Source: Micromonospora sp. ATCC 39149 (GTDB lineage: Bacteria > Actinomycetota > Actinomycetes > Mycobacteriales > Micromonosporaceae). From it: a stretch of 64,000 nt of DNA. Where the stretch lies: contig NZ_GG657738.1 of assembly GCF_000158815.1 (NCBI RefSeq), forward strand, positions 5,934,478-5,998,477, written 5' to 3'. The notes beneath the pieces were generated by a model that saw only the letters and a program-made list of their open reading frames with translations, was not told the DNA's origin and searched no databases. The first letter of the stretch is position 1. Each line of letters opens with the position of its first letter. A program made the translations under genes and the position numbers. This document shows positions 1 through 10,062 of the stretch, piece by piece.

Positions 1-615
1 GAGGCTCATGGCGGTGAGGGCCGCATCCGGGCGGCGAGGTTCCCGGCCCGCAAGAGCCTGGAGGAGTTCGACTTCGACCACCAACGGTCGTTGAAGCGGG
101 AGACGATCGCCCACCTCGGCACCCTCGACTTCGTGGCGTCGAAGGAGAACGTGGTGTTCCTCGGCCCGCCTGGCACGGGCAAGACCCACCTGTCCATCGG
201 CCTGGGGATCCGGGCCTGCCAGGCCGGACACCGGGTCGCGTTCGCCACCGCCGCCCAGTGGGTGTCCCGCCTCGCCGATGCCCACCACGCCGGCCGTCTC
301 CAGGACGAGCTGGTCAAGCTCGGCCGGATCCCGCTGCTGATCGTCGACGAGGTCGGCTACATCCCCTTCGAAGCCGAAGCCGCGAACCTGTTCTTCCAAC
401 TCGTGTCCAACCGCTACGAACGAGCCTCGCTGATAGTCACGTCCAACAAGCCCTTCGGCCGGTGGGGCGAAGTGTTCGGCGACGACGTCGTCGCCGCAGC
501 CATGATCGACCGCCTCGTCCACCACGCCGAAGTCATCTCGATGAAGGGCGACAGCTACCGACTCAAAGACCGCGACCTCGGCCGCGTTCCTGCGGCTACC
601 AAGACCAACGACTGA
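1..615 (+). CDS. istB: IS21-family helper ATPase IstB, 5' truncated by window edge
   Basis: This is the AAA+ helper that assists the IS21-family transposase in target selection. The frame is open from the first base, so the start lies outside the window; the visible part is about 204 residues of a family usually near 250. The Walker A motif GPPGTGKTH is encoded near base 163, Walker B LLIVDEVGY near base 338, and the sensor-type VTSNKPF motif follows. The C-terminus looks complete, ending at TGA 613-615. Just downstream are two copies of a repeated IS-end motif (637-676), consistent with the right end of the element. The transposase (istA) would lie off the left edge. Assignment is confident; whether the element is still active cannot be judged here. 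Confidence 0.93.
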   Translation, partial: EAHGGEGRIRAARFPARKSLEEFDFDHQRSLKRETIAHLGTLDFVASKENVVFLGPPGTGKTHLSIGLGIRACQAGHRVAFATAAQWVSRLADAHHAGRLQDELVKLGRIPLLIVDEVGYIPFEAEAANLFFQLVSNRYERASLIVTSNKPFGRWGEVFGDDVVAAAMIDRLVHHAEVISMKGDSYRLKDRDLGRVPAATKTND

Positions 616-636
616 GTAAGGTCATACCCAGGCAAA

Positions 637-676
637 GGGGTCCGATTTCAGACGTCGCAGCAGGGTCCGATTTCAC
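637..676. repeat. Direct repeats at the right end of the IS21-like element
   Basis: Two copies of GGGTCCGATTTCA lie at about 638-650 and 663-675, downstream of the istB stop. IS21 elements commonly carry multiple repeated motifs at their ends as transposase binding sites, so this is read as the right end of the element. Confidence 0.6.
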
Positions 677-809
677 GCGCCGACGACACCCGGGAGCAAG
701 TTGGAGCTGACGACCCCATCCGACGTGCGCCGGGTTTGGGCGTGGGCCCGCGTCGGCGAGTCTGTAGCCGTAGGGTGGCCTGCCGCCGAGGTGGCAGGGG
801 TTCCGGGCA

Positions 810-1040
810 CTGCAGTTGGTCGGCGGCGAACGCGTGTCCGTATTCGCCGACTACGGTCGTGTCGAACCCGTGGCTTGCATCGGGGAGCGTGGCCAACAAG
901 GTGGTGGCCTGCAAGGGCTGCCGCCAATCGTGGCGGCGCGAGTCGCCCACGTCGAAGTACTTGGCCACGATCGCTTCGTGAGTGGCGACGAGCTCGGTGG
1001 TGCAATAGCGCCGGTGCTGGGAGGTCATCCGATCCTGGTG
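810..1040 (-). pseudogene. Serine-recombinase (resolvase domain) remnant
   Basis: On the minus strand about 72 codons resemble part of the N-terminal resolvase domain of large serine recombinases: a segment with AKYFDVGDSRR, then a helix rich in Leu/Ala, then FDTTVVGEYGHAFAADQL. In the family this corresponds to the strand and helix after the catalytic Ser. The catalytic-Ser segment and the long C-terminal DNA-binding part are absent, and similarity is lost below base 810. It sits between an IS21 end and the HEAT-repeat gene, so it is likely debris of an earlier mobile element. Confidence 0.5.
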
Positions 1041-1184
1041 CTCTCCGCGGTCAAGCCGGACAGGTAGTCCGGCCGCACTCTGGACGATCCGGGCCGGAGC
1101 TGGTGGTAGTCGGTTGCGTGTCCTGCTGCGGTGCTCCATGATCTGGGTCGTGTCTGATGTGAAGGGCGGCCTCCGCCCCATTCG

Positions 1185-3018
1185 ATGAACGCGCCGGTGC
1201 CGATGGGTGGATCGGCGGATCTGGCGTGGTTGGACGATGCTCTCCGTGCAGGTGACGTCGGCAGGTACGGTCCTGCTCGGTCGAGGGTGTTCGAAGCCGC
1301 CGAGCTCGAACGCGACGGCGTGGTCGTCCGGCACCTGCTGGCTCGCGTTGCCAGTAGTTCTTCCGATGTCCGACCGGCGGTCCCGGCGGTCCTTGCCGAT
1401 CTGTGTCCGCAGGCGGGTCTGTGGCCGGCAGCCGCTGACGCCGCAGCGGTTGCCCTCGGCGACCCCGATGAGCGGGTACGGCGTGCGGCGGCCTGGTTGT
1501 TCGTGGCGGCGGCCGGCGCGGACGAGGGGACTCTGCTGCTGTTCGGGGCGTCTGATCCGGTCACGCGAACGGCGTTGGCGGAGGCGTTGTGGCTTCGGAT
1601 GCTGCAGCGGGGCGACCGTGGTGACCGGTGGGTCGGCCTGGTCGAGCGGATGTGGCGTGACGACAATCCGGCGGTGCGTTTCCTCGGTGCCTGCGCTGGC
1701 TTGCTGACTGCCGCCCCGCCCGATTGGCCGAGGCTGGACACCGCGGTTCGCGGGGACCTGGTGCCGGCCGCCGAGGCACTCGGCGGGGAGGGCGGACGGA
1801 TCTCGTGGAGTGCTGGCGAGCGGTGGGCGATCGTCCTGCGGCGCAGGGATCGGGAGCAGGACGCTTACGCCGCGGTGGCGCAGTTGGTTCGCGCGGGTGA
1901 GGAAGAGTGCGTTCGTCAAGCGGGCCTGGCGATCGCGGCGGAGGCGATGCGGGCGTGGCGGGCTGCCCCGGTCCGGCTGGCACCGGTGCTGTCGGCCGTG
2001 TTCCCGGAACGGGCCTCGGCGGTGCGGATCGCAGCTGTCGGCGTGGTGTGCGCTTCGCTGACCGCCACGCGTCTGGTCGCTGAACAGCTCACGCGGATGC
2101 TGGTCGAGCCGGCCGTGTCGGCGGAGGTCGCGGTGGCTCTGGGCTGTGTCGGGGATACTCGCGCGGTTCCGGAGTTGTTGCGTCTGCTGGGCGACGACGA
2201 TCCGCCTTCTCGGCTCGGTGACGCGCTCGCCATGGTGGCGTCGGCGTCACCCGATCCGACGGGCCTGGTCCGGGCTGCGCGGCAGGTGCTGGCCGGCCAT
2301 CCGGGGTCCTGCCGCGAGGGACCGCACCGGCACAGGTGTCCCACGCGCGTGGCGGTGCGTCTGCTGTCGGCGCTTGGCCCGCATGCGGCGGACGCGGTGC
2401 CCGATCTGGCTGCCCGGCTCGCCGACGCGATGCAGCGCGGTGTCCTGCCCGAGGCCCGGCCGGTGGTGGGTGCGCTCGCAGCGATCGGTGCGGCGGCCGC
2501 GCCGGCGGTGCCGCTTCTGCGCCGGTTCGCCGTCTCGAACGATGCGGCGGCGGATATCGCCGTGCGCGCGTTGCTCACGATCACGGGGGACCGGCGCATC
2601 GCGGACGACTACCTTGGCGCCCGCCCGGAACGGCCCCGCCGTTGTCGCATCGCCCCGGACCTGTTCGACTGGCTGGCCCAGCACGGTGGCCTCACGGATC
2701 GGCAGGTCCGGCAGCTGAACCACCTGTTCACCCAGCGGGAAGGATGGGCGTCACCACGGCCCGCCAGCCGCTTCAACGCTTCTGAGCACGCTTCCCCCGT
2801 ACTTCGACGACGACGCGTTCGCGCCACCGGTCATGAAGGCCCTCGCCGCGATGGGCCCACATGCCCGGCCGGTGATCCCCGTGCTCGATCGTCTGATCAC
2901 CTCCCGGCACCGCGTTGCGGTGTACCTGGGCGACGCCGACGCCGAGATGCGCGCCGACGATCACCTGCTGCAGCAGGCCCTGGCCGCCCGCGCCCAGATC
3001 ACCGCCGCCCCCATCTGA
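1185..3018 (+). pseudogene. HEAT-repeat protein, broken by a frameshift near 2738
   Basis: The protein starts at ATG 1185 and consists almost entirely of alpha-helical HEAT-like repeats rich in Ala, Leu, Val and Arg (segments such as VPELLRLLGDDDPPSRLGDAL and ADAVPDLAARLADAM). Such proteins are scaffolds; no catalytic domain is visible. Near base 2738 the meaningful reading switches frame: the continuation, with a Tyr-Phe-Asp-Asp-Asp segment and then MKALAAMGPHARPVIPVLDRL, runs in the next frame to TGA 3016-3018. The total would be about 610 residues. In the original frame the reading drifts through low-complexity Arg/Pro sequence into the next gene and produces an artificial 950-residue fusion. 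Either a real +1 frameshift or an assembly error would explain this. Confidence 0.7.
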
Positions 3019-3089
3019 CCGGCCCCCGCAGGAGCCGCAGGGCCGTCAAGACCAACCGACCCGTGCAACGATCAGGAGGAACCATCGCT

Positions 3090-4037
3090 GTGCCCAAGAC
3101 CAGACGTGAGCGTGAACAGGAAAGCTTGCGCCGCCGGCTGGAAGTCCTCCGGCTTCCCGTCGTACCGCTGCGTCATGCCGGCTACCTGACCCCACACCGA
3201 ACCGACCCACAGTGGGAGCGGATACCTGAGACGGTGGGTGTGGGCCCGGACCATCGCGCCTTCGCCGTCTGGGCCAGTCGAGAGCAACCCGGACGGCGTC
3301 TGGTCACCATCCATGACGGCAGCCGACAGCCGGTCCGGTCCGTGCAACTCGACGGGTGCATCCGACCCAGTTTCGTGCAGCCCCTACCCGGCGACCGCAT
3401 CCTGCTCGTCCGGGGACGAAACCAGGGGAGCGCCAACGCCGAAATCTGGACCTGCGACGGGCATCGCGAACACCACGGTGACCTCGGCGACGCGATCGAG
3501 CACGTGCTGACCACCCCCGCCGGCGCTATCTGGGCCGGCTACTTCGACGAGGCCATGGCCGGCAGCGGCCCCCAAACACACGGCCTCGCCCGCTTCACCA
3601 CGGACCTCGAACCCGACTGGCTCTACCCGCAGCGCCCTGCAATGCCAGAGATCTTCGACTGCTACGCCCTCAACCTGGCCGAGGAGACAGCATGGACCTG
3701 CGCCTACACCCCGTTCCACCTCGTCTCCGTCGCTGGCGACACGCCGACCGACCACGGCCGAGCCCCCTACCGCGGCGCCCACGCCCTGCTGACCGACGGC
3801 AGCATCGGTGCGTTCATCTCGGGCTACGGACCTGAGTACGACCTGGTGACCCCGTTCCAGATCGAGGCCGCATCGGTGGCCGTTGCCGGTGAGCAGGCCC
3901 GGCTCGTCCTGCCCGACGGCATGGAGATACGCCGCGCCCGCATCTTCTGTCGCGGCCCAGAACTCCACGTCATCATCGGCGAATCCTGGTACCGCACCGA
4001 CCTCGGACTGCTCGGCCAGGCCCGACGACATCGCTGA
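3090..4037 (+). CDS. Hypothetical protein, about 315 aa
   Basis: I choose GTG 3090 because AGGAGG lies about 10 bases upstream and because protein-like composition begins here; the frame is also open upstream only because it runs in from the frameshifted HEAT-repeat gene. The product begins with a charged stretch (PKTRREREQESLRRRLEVL) and then has a beta-rich pattern of short strands with Trp, Gly and Asp turns, suggestive of a beta-propeller-like or WD-like fold (for example EIWTCDG, GAIWAGYFDEA, AWTCAYTPFHLVSV). There is no signal peptide or membrane segment. It lies 71 bp after the HEAT-repeat gene in the same direction, so the two may be co-transcribed. I do not recognise a named family. 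Confidence 0.75.
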   Translation: MPKTRREREQESLRRRLEVLRLPVVPLRHAGYLTPHRTDPQWERIPETVGVGPDHRAFAVWASREQPGRRLVTIHDGSRQPVRSVQLDGCIRPSFVQPLPGDRILLVRGRNQGSANAEIWTCDGHREHHGDLGDAIEHVLTTPAGAIWAGYFDEAMAGSGPQTHGLARFTTDLEPDWLYPQRPAMPEIFDCYALNLAEETAWTCAYTPFHLVSVAGDTPTDHGRAPYRGAHALLTDGSIGAFISGYGPEYDLVTPFQIEAASVAVAGEQARLVLPDGMEIRRARIFCRGPELHVIIGESWYRTDLGLLGQARRHR

Positions 4038-4249
4038 CCACGCCATTGCTACGGCCGCCGCCCAGCACGCTGATGTCCTCGCGACGTTCGCGCGGACGCA
4101 GGCCTTTCCCAGAGCTTCGCGTAGCCTAGGTCAACGCGGCGCTCTGCGGGTCCCGACTTGTGGACGAGCAGCCGCGCCTCATCCGGTCGCTCTGTCGTCC
4201 AGTGAGACGGGGCGTGAGGAACATCAGAACGGGATGGCGTGCTGCCAGT

Positions 4250-4530
4250 GTGGTTCCGGCCGATTTGCGTCTACTCCTGGTGTCCAGAAAAAACCTGTCT
4301 GGAGCCGGTGGCCGTCGTCCGCGTCGCCGCGCGCCGCAGGCACCACGCCCAGCACGACATCGGCGCGGCGCATCAGTGCGTGGAACCGTCTCAGGTCAGC
4401 CTTGTCGGTCCAGCCACGGCGCTGGGCCTCGACCGCGAGACGGGCGTGCAGAGCCAGGTAGTGGGCATGGGGAGTGGTGGTGATGACGCCGGGGATCAGC
4501 GCGGCAGCATTGTTCCGATCACCGTTTCGA
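4250..4530 (-). pseudogene. Degenerate coding remnant, unknown family
   Basis: The 800-bp gap between the hypothetical gene and the BMP-like gene shows no intact ORF. On the minus strand about 90 codons look protein-like, including LIPGVITTTPHAHYLALHAR and a following amphipathic helix ending MRRADVVLGVV, then a stop near 4250. There is no good start codon and no RBS. I read it as the remains of a helical protein; the family cannot be named from sequence alone. Confidence 0.3.
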
Positions 4531-4855
4531 CGGCGAGGGGCCGACGACCAGTGTCCTCAGAGGTTCCCGGCTGGCTGTCCAGGCCGGACCGAGCATCGCG
4601 GTTTCCGGCGCTCGCACGCGATCATCGGAGGGGCGATGAGATCCACCGTGCTATGGAAGAAGACTGGCCCAGGTACGGCCCTCGAAGTGACGGAAAGCAG
4701 ACAGGCCTCTCCACGCCCGCGATGACCCATTTGCTGGGGCAGCCCCGCAGGACGTCGCTCTCCCGCCGCTGAGGGCAGGATCGCGCCTGCAGCGTCTACT
4801 ACGCTCACTCGGATTCAAGCTGTTGCGTCCGTGTCCCTGACGGTGATGAGGTCGG

Positions 4856-5368
4856 ATGAGTTGGTTGCATCGGCGGGTCGTTCTGGCCTCGTTGCTTGCC
4901 GTGGTGGGGCTGACCATCGTCGGGGTCTGGGTGCTCGTTGCGCGGGATCGACCGGTTCCGGAGCCTCGCGAGCGGAGGTACGAGGCATTCACCGCGTGTC
5001 TGCTGACCGACGACAAGGGTCTCGCGGGTGAGCAGGCGAAGGCGGCCTGGGCTGGCATGCAATCCGCCTCCGCCGCCCATTCGATCAAGGTGCAGTACCT
5101 CGCCGTCGAGGGGCCGCAGACGCCGGCGAACGCGCTGGCGTACTTCAACACCCTGGCCTTGGAGGGGTGTGGGGTTGTGGTGGCGGTGGGTGAGGCGCCG
5201 GTGGCGACGGTGGAGCAGGGGAGGGGGCGGTTCCCGAAGCCTCGCTATGTGACGGTGGGGTCCGAGGTGGAGGGTGCCCGGGTTGTGTCCGCTGCCACGA
5301 GTGACGGCATCCGCACGGGGGTCGAGGCGGCGGTCGGCGAGGTCTGGGCCGCAACTTCTACCAGATAA
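4856..5368 (+). CDS. Small membrane-anchored protein resembling a BMP-type periplasmic binding domain
   Basis: The 170-residue product starts at ATG 4856. Residues 7-28 form one hydrophobic segment (VVLASLLAVVGLTIVGVWVLVA) preceded by Arg residues, acting as an uncleaved anchor or signal. The remainder looks like part of a type 1 periplasmic-binding fold of the basic-membrane-protein kind: AFTACLLTDDKGL, then a segment with GVVVAVGEAP and PRYVTVGS. The family normally exceeds 300 residues, so this is a short form. A solute-sensing or binding role outside the membrane is inference. It stops 86 bp before the RHS toxin gene and points the same way. Confidence 0.6.
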   Translation: MSWLHRRVVLASLLAVVGLTIVGVWVLVARDRPVPEPRERRYEAFTACLLTDDKGLAGEQAKAAWAGMQSASAAHSIKVQYLAVEGPQTPANALAYFNTLALEGCGVVVAVGEAPVATVEQGRGRFPKPRYVTVGSEVEGARVVSAATSDGIRTGVEAAVGEVWAATSTR

Positions 5369-5454
5369 TCTTGCATACATCCATGCTTGTGTTATTACGG
5401 AGCGTCCAGGAAGCTTTGCTCTCGGTGTGATCTGGTCAACGGGGGAGGGCTGCC

Positions 5455-8400
5455 ATGGGCGGTCGGCGGCAGCATGCGCAGCTAGCGGTACGTGGTCGCC
5501 CCGGCCGCCGTCGACGCCGGGCCACCGGCCGCTTGGCCGTCGTCCTCGTTCTGACGATGCTGATGACGGTGGCTGCCCCGAAGGCGCCGCTGCATCACCA
5601 GGGCAACAGCGGCTTTCCGCTGTCCTGGCTGTCTGACCTGTTGGCGCTCAGGTTCTCGTGGGCCGACCCGGCGACCCCGAAACAGCAGATGGGCCGGTCA
5701 CCCCAGCGGGGGCACTACGTCGACTCGCCGACGGTGCAGGACCGCAGCTCCGTGCGGCCCGCCCCGGGAGAGTTGGCGCTGCACACGTCGCGCAAGCCCG
5801 CCACGGGCAAGCGGACCACCCGATCCGCCGACGGGTTCGACCCCGCGGTTAGCAGGCACGTCCCGGAAGCGTCCACCAGCACCTCCGATGTATTCCAGAA
5901 CCCGGACGGCTCCTACACCCGTCGCGTGCGGCAGAGCCCGGTGAACTTCAAGGACCGGCAGGGACGCTGGCAGCGGATCGACAACAGTCTCACCTCCGAC
6001 GGCGGGCGCCTGCGGGCCAGGGCCGTCCCGATCGACGTGTCCCTTGCCGGAAGCACCGATCCGGGGACCCCGCTGGTGCGGATGGGCCTTCCCGGTGGGC
6101 AGAGCCTCGGCTACGACCTGGCGGGAGCCGCGCCCAGCACGGCTTCCGTGGAGCGGGGTGTCGCCACGTATCCGGGCGTGTTCCCCAACGTCGACCTGAC
6201 TCTTCGCGTTAGCGGCAACGCGGTCAAGGAGAGTCTCGTCTTCCACTCGGCGGACGTGGCGACCGAGTACCTGTACCCGCTGCGCCTGACCGGCCTGACG
6301 GCGCGCGTCGACGACGACGGTGAGGTGCGCTTCGTCGATAGTGGCGGCAAGGCGGTGGCCGTCATGCCGATCGGGTGGATGCAGGACTCGGCGGTGGACC
6401 GGACCGGGGCGAAGGCGACCTCCCACGACATCCGCTACGCCATCGTCGAGCACGGCGACGGGCAGGCCCTGAAGGTGTCGATCGACGGCGCCTGGCTGCG
6501 GGACCCGGCACGGAAGTTCCCGGTGGAACTGGACCCGACCACCGGCACCATCGCCACGAACACCGACGACACGTACGTGCAGTCGGACAGCACCACCGCG
6601 CGGTTCACCGCGGACAACGTCGCGGTCGGTTCCTTCGGCAGCGGCAGCGCCAAAGCGCTGCTGCCCTTTGCCGCCTTGAGCGCCACCTACGAGGGCAAGC
6701 GGCTCACTGCGGCCGACCTGAACCTGTTCATGAGCTACCAGGGACTCGGCGGCGAGTGCGCCGCCCGCCGGTTCGACGTGCACCGGGTGACGCAGAGCTG
6801 GTCGGCGGCGTCGGTCACCTACAACAGCTTCCCGTCCTACACGAGCTCGATCGGTAACGCGTCGCCGAGCAGCGCTGCCGCGTGCGGCAACGTCAACGCG
6901 GTCCGTACGGTCGGCACCTGGGTGTCCGTGCCGTTGAACGTCGCCGAGGTCAACGAATGGGTGAGCGGTGCGAACAACTACGGGCTCGCCCTGACGGCCT
7001 CGGAGACCGACACCGTGGCGTGGAAGCGGTTCACGTCGGCCAACGCCGACCTGGACTGCAACAACAGCGTCTACGGGTTGATCGACTGTGGTCCCTTCAT
7101 CGACGTCACCTACACCGACAACGTCGCCCCGCAGGTCGACCTGCGGTACCCGTCGAACAACGGCACCGTCGACACCCTCACCCCGGAACTGATCGCCCAG
7201 GGCCACGACTCGGACAACTGGCCGGCGAAGGGCCTGTGGTTCAACTTCCTTGTCTACAACGACCAGGCAACGCAAATCGCCAACTCCGGCTGGGTGGCCG
7301 GCGGCGTGTGGAAGGTCCCCGCCGGGGTGCTGGAGTGGAAGAAAACCTACCTGTACGCGGTCCGGGTCAGCGACAACTCCTCCACCGGCGCCACCACACC
7401 GATGTACGCGTTCACCCCCCAGGTACGGCAACCGCCGGTCACTTCCGCGCTCGCCCAGAACGGCGGCAGGGGCTACGACGGCAACATCGGCAACTACACG
7501 ACCTCCGACACCGACGCGCAGGTCACCGCCGTCGGACCGGCGCTGGCCGTCAACCGTGACTACAACAGCCTCGACACCAGGACCGACAACGCCTTCGGCC
7601 GAGGCTGGTCGTCGATCCTCGACATGCGCGCCACCGAGACCCGCGACGCCTCGAACACTCTGCAGACCGTGACGGTGCGCTACCCCGACGGGCAGGAGGT
7701 GGCGTTCGGCCGCAACAACAGCGGCACCTGGGTCGCGCCGCTGGGTCGCTACTCGGTGTTCAAGCCGATCACCGGCGGATACTCCCTGACGGACAAGGAC
7801 GCCACGTCCTACGAGTTCACCCAGGCCGCCGGGACCGGCGTGCACCGGATCACGAAGATCGCGGACGCCTCCGGCCGCGCGTTGACCTTCCAGTACGGCA
7901 CCGGCGGCCGGCTGGAGAAGATGACGTCGGCGGCGTCCAATCGGAGTCTGTCGTTCACCTGGTCGACGCCGCCGACCGCCACGGTTGCGCACGTCGCCAC
8001 TGTCAGCACCGACCCGGTCGTGCCGGCCGACCCGGGAAGCGTCCAGACCTGGACCTACGGCTACGACGGCGACCTGCTGACGTCGGTCTGCGAACCCGAC
8101 GCCGGCACCCAGTGCGACACCTACGGCTACACGTCGGTGTCGCAGCACGTCAACACCGTCCTCAACAGCGACCCGTACGCGTTCTGGCGGCTCAACGACG
8201 CCCCGAACGCCACCGCCGCACCCAGCTCCGTGATCTCCAAGGACGGCGCCGATACCGGCACCTACACCGACGTCACCCTCGGCGGCGCTGCGGCGCTGCC
8301 GGACTCGACGTCGACGTCCGCGACGTTCAACGGGATCACGTCGCGCGTCGCCCTGCCCGCGAAGGCCGTCGCCGAAAGCGCGTACCAGTCGATCGGCCTG

Positions 8401-10062
8401 TGGTTCAGGACCAGCACCCCCAACGGGGTCCTGTTCAGCTACCAGAAGGACCAGGTCACGCCCGGCGCCACCACGACCGCGGCCTACGTCCCCGCCCTCT
8501 ACGTCGGCTCCGACGGCAGGCTCCACGGCGAGCTGGGCACCGCGAACCCGGCGGGCGCGATGTCCTCGCCCGGCCCGGTCACCGACGGACAGTGGCACCA
8601 CGTGGTCCTCGCCGGCAACGGCGGCAGCCAGCAACTGTTCCTCGACGGCACGCAGATCGGCAGCCTGACCGGCGCGATCAACCTGCACAGCCTCGACGCC
8701 GGCAACGCCTACCTGGGCGCCGGATACCTCGGCGGCGCCTGGCCCAACCAGCCGCACAGCACGCCGACCGCCACCTTCTTCACCGGGTCGATCACCGACG
8801 TCGCCTACCACAATCGGGGCCTGTCGGGCACGGACGTCGCTGCGGCGTACGAGTCGGGTCGCGCTGGCACCCCGCAGCTGTCCCTGGTGACCAGCGCCGC
8901 CGGGCGGGTCCAGGCCCAGGTCGTCTACCACAGCGTCACCGGCCGGGTCGCCCAGATCACCGACGAGAACGGCGGCGTGTGGAAGGTCGGCGCGCCGGCC
9001 GCGTCTGGCTCCAGCCTGGTGTACGTGTCGTCGGTGCTGGGTTCGCAGCCCACGGACTACTGGCGGCTGGGGGACGTCGAGGCGCCGGCCGACGCTGTCA
9101 ACGTCGTGCACAGCCACGAGGCCCATTACAACGCGGTCACCTTCGACACCAACCAGTCGGACACGAGCCCGTTCTCCGACACCTACGGCGCGATCTTCAA
9201 CGGCACTTCGTCGTACGTGAAGCCGTACAACCCCGCAAACCAGACCATCCCTGGCATCGACTTCCCGGTCGTCGACGACACCACCGTCGAGATGTGGTTC
9301 AAGACGCCGACCAACCACGCCGCCAGCGGCGTTCTCTACTCCTACCAGCGCAACGAGCTGAACAACGCCCCCACCACCACGAACTGGACGCCGGCGCTGT
9401 ACGTCGGCGCCGACGGCCTGCTGCGCGGCGAGTTCTACAACGGCACCTGGAACGCGCCCATCACCTCCACCACTAAGGTCAACGACGGCAAGTGGCACCA
9501 CGTCGTGCTGTCCGCGTCGACGACCCGGCAAACCCTCTACCTCGACAACAAGATCGTCGGCTTCCTCGGCGCCATGGTCGCCACCAACGCCACCGTCTCG
9601 TACGTCGGCGCCGGCACCACCCGGGGCTGGCCCAGCTCGTCGGGGGACGTCAGCTACTTCAAGGGCAACATCGCCGAGTTCGCCTACTACGACCGGGAAC
9701 TCCCGCCGGCGGAGGTCGACGCCCACTACCGGGCCGCGAAGAGCGCCGCGCAGACCGGCCCCACGGCGACCCTGACCCCCGTCGCCACCGTCACCACCAC
9801 CGACCCGGCGAACAAGACGTCCACCGACGTCTACGACATCGTCAACGGCAACCGCCTCATCGCCGCCACCGACGCGCTCGGCCGGACCACCTCCTACGGC
9901 TACGACGTCGGCGGCTTCGAGTCCGTGGAGTTCGACCCCCTGGAAGGAAGACGGCCTCCGGCCGCGACGTGCGGGGCAACACCATCCGCTCCACCGTCTG
10001 CCGCGACCAGACGACGTGCGACAGCACGTACTACAAGTACTGGCCCGACTCCACCACCGTGA
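5455..10062 (+). CDS. RHS-repeat/LamG polymorphic toxin, N-terminal part (frameshifted from the C-terminal part)
   Basis: Starts at ATG 5455 after GGGGGAGGG. An Arg-rich N-terminus with a hydrophobic segment at residues 22-42 (TGRLAVVLVLTMLMTVAAP) is a secretion signal. Domains in order: a Pro/Ser-rich linker; a beta-rich region; a DNRLRE-type domain near residues 365-560; the RHS start with ALAVNRDYNSLDTRTDNAFG near 700; YD-type repeats (YDGDLLTSVC); and two LamG/concanavalin-like domains near 900-1140 and 1180-1430, each containing WFxT...LFSYQ and KWHHVVL-type motifs. The true frame is lost near base 9945; the last ~35 codons to 10062 are out-of-frame Pro/Arg/Thr sequence. Together with 10308-16313 this would be a protein of about 3,600 residues that displays a C-terminal toxin at the cell surface. 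Confidence 0.8.
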   Translation: MGGRRQHAQLAVRGRPGRRRRRATGRLAVVLVLTMLMTVAAPKAPLHHQGNSGFPLSWLSDLLALRFSWADPATPKQQMGRSPQRGHYVDSPTVQDRSSVRPAPGELALHTSRKPATGKRTTRSADGFDPAVSRHVPEASTSTSDVFQNPDGSYTRRVRQSPVNFKDRQGRWQRIDNSLTSDGGRLRARAVPIDVSLAGSTDPGTPLVRMGLPGGQSLGYDLAGAAPSTASVERGVATYPGVFPNVDLTLRVSGNAVKESLVFHSADVATEYLYPLRLTGLTARVDDDGEVRFVDSGGKAVAVMPIGWMQDSAVDRTGAKATSHDIRYAIVEHGDGQALKVSIDGAWLRDPARKFPVELDPTTGTIATNTDDTYVQSDSTTARFTADNVAVGSFGSGSAKALLPFAALSATYEGKRLTAADLNLFMSYQGLGGECAARRFDVHRVTQSWSAASVTYNSFPSYTSSIGNASPSSAAACGNVNAVRTVGTWVSVPLNVAEVNEWVSGANNYGLALTASETDTVAWKRFTSANADLDCNNSVYGLIDCGPFIDVTYTDNVAPQVDLRYPSNNGTVDTLTPELIAQGHDSDNWPAKGLWFNFLVYNDQATQIANSGWVAGGVWKVPAGVLEWKKTYLYAVRVSDNSSTGATTPMYAFTPQVRQPPVTSALAQNGGRGYDGNIGNYTTSDTDAQVTAVGPALAVNRDYNSLDTRTDNAFGRGWSSILDMRATETRDASNTLQTVTVRYPDGQEVAFGRNNSGTWVAPLGRYSVFKPITGGYSLTDKDATSYEFTQAAGTGVHRITKIADASGRALTFQYGTGGRLEKMTSAASNRSLSFTWSTPPTATVAHVATVSTDPVVPADPGSVQTWTYGYDGDLLTSVCEPDAGTQCDTYGYTSVSQHVNTVLNSDPYAFWRLNDAPNATAAPSSVISKDGADTGTYTDVTLGGAAALPDSTSTSATFNGITSRVALPAKAVAESAYQSIGLWFRTSTPNGVLFSYQKDQVTPGATTTAAYVPALYVGSDGRLHGELGTANPAGAMSSPGPVTDGQWHHVVLAGNGGSQQLFLDGTQIGSLTGAINLHSLDAGNAYLGAGYLGGAWPNQPHSTPTATFFTGSITDVAYHNRGLSGTDVAAAYESGRAGTPQLSLVTSAAGRVQAQVVYHSVTGRVAQITDENGGVWKVGAPAASGSSLVYVSSVLGSQPTDYWRLGDVEAPADAVNVVHSHEAHYNAVTFDTNQSDTSPFSDTYGAIFNGTSSYVKPYNPANQTIPGIDFPVVDDTTVEMWFKTPTNHAASGVLYSYQRNELNNAPTTTNWTPALYVGADGLLRGEFYNGTWNAPITSTTKVNDGKWHHVVLSASTTRQTLYLDNKIVGFLGAMVATNATVSYVGAGTTRGWPSSSGDVSYFKGNIAEFAYYDRELPPAEVDAHYRAAKSAAQTGPTATLTPVATVTTTDPANKTSTDVYDIVNGNRLIAATDALGRTTSYGYDVGGFESVEFDPLEGRRPPAATCGATPSAPPSAATRRRATARTTSTGPTPPP

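Noticed and set aside
5698-9726. A 1,342-codon open frame on the minus strand
   Set aside because: It is antisense to the RHS/LamG gene. The composition is Val/Gly/Arg/Asp-rich with no domain motifs, as produced by the reverse frame of a GC-rich repetitive gene.
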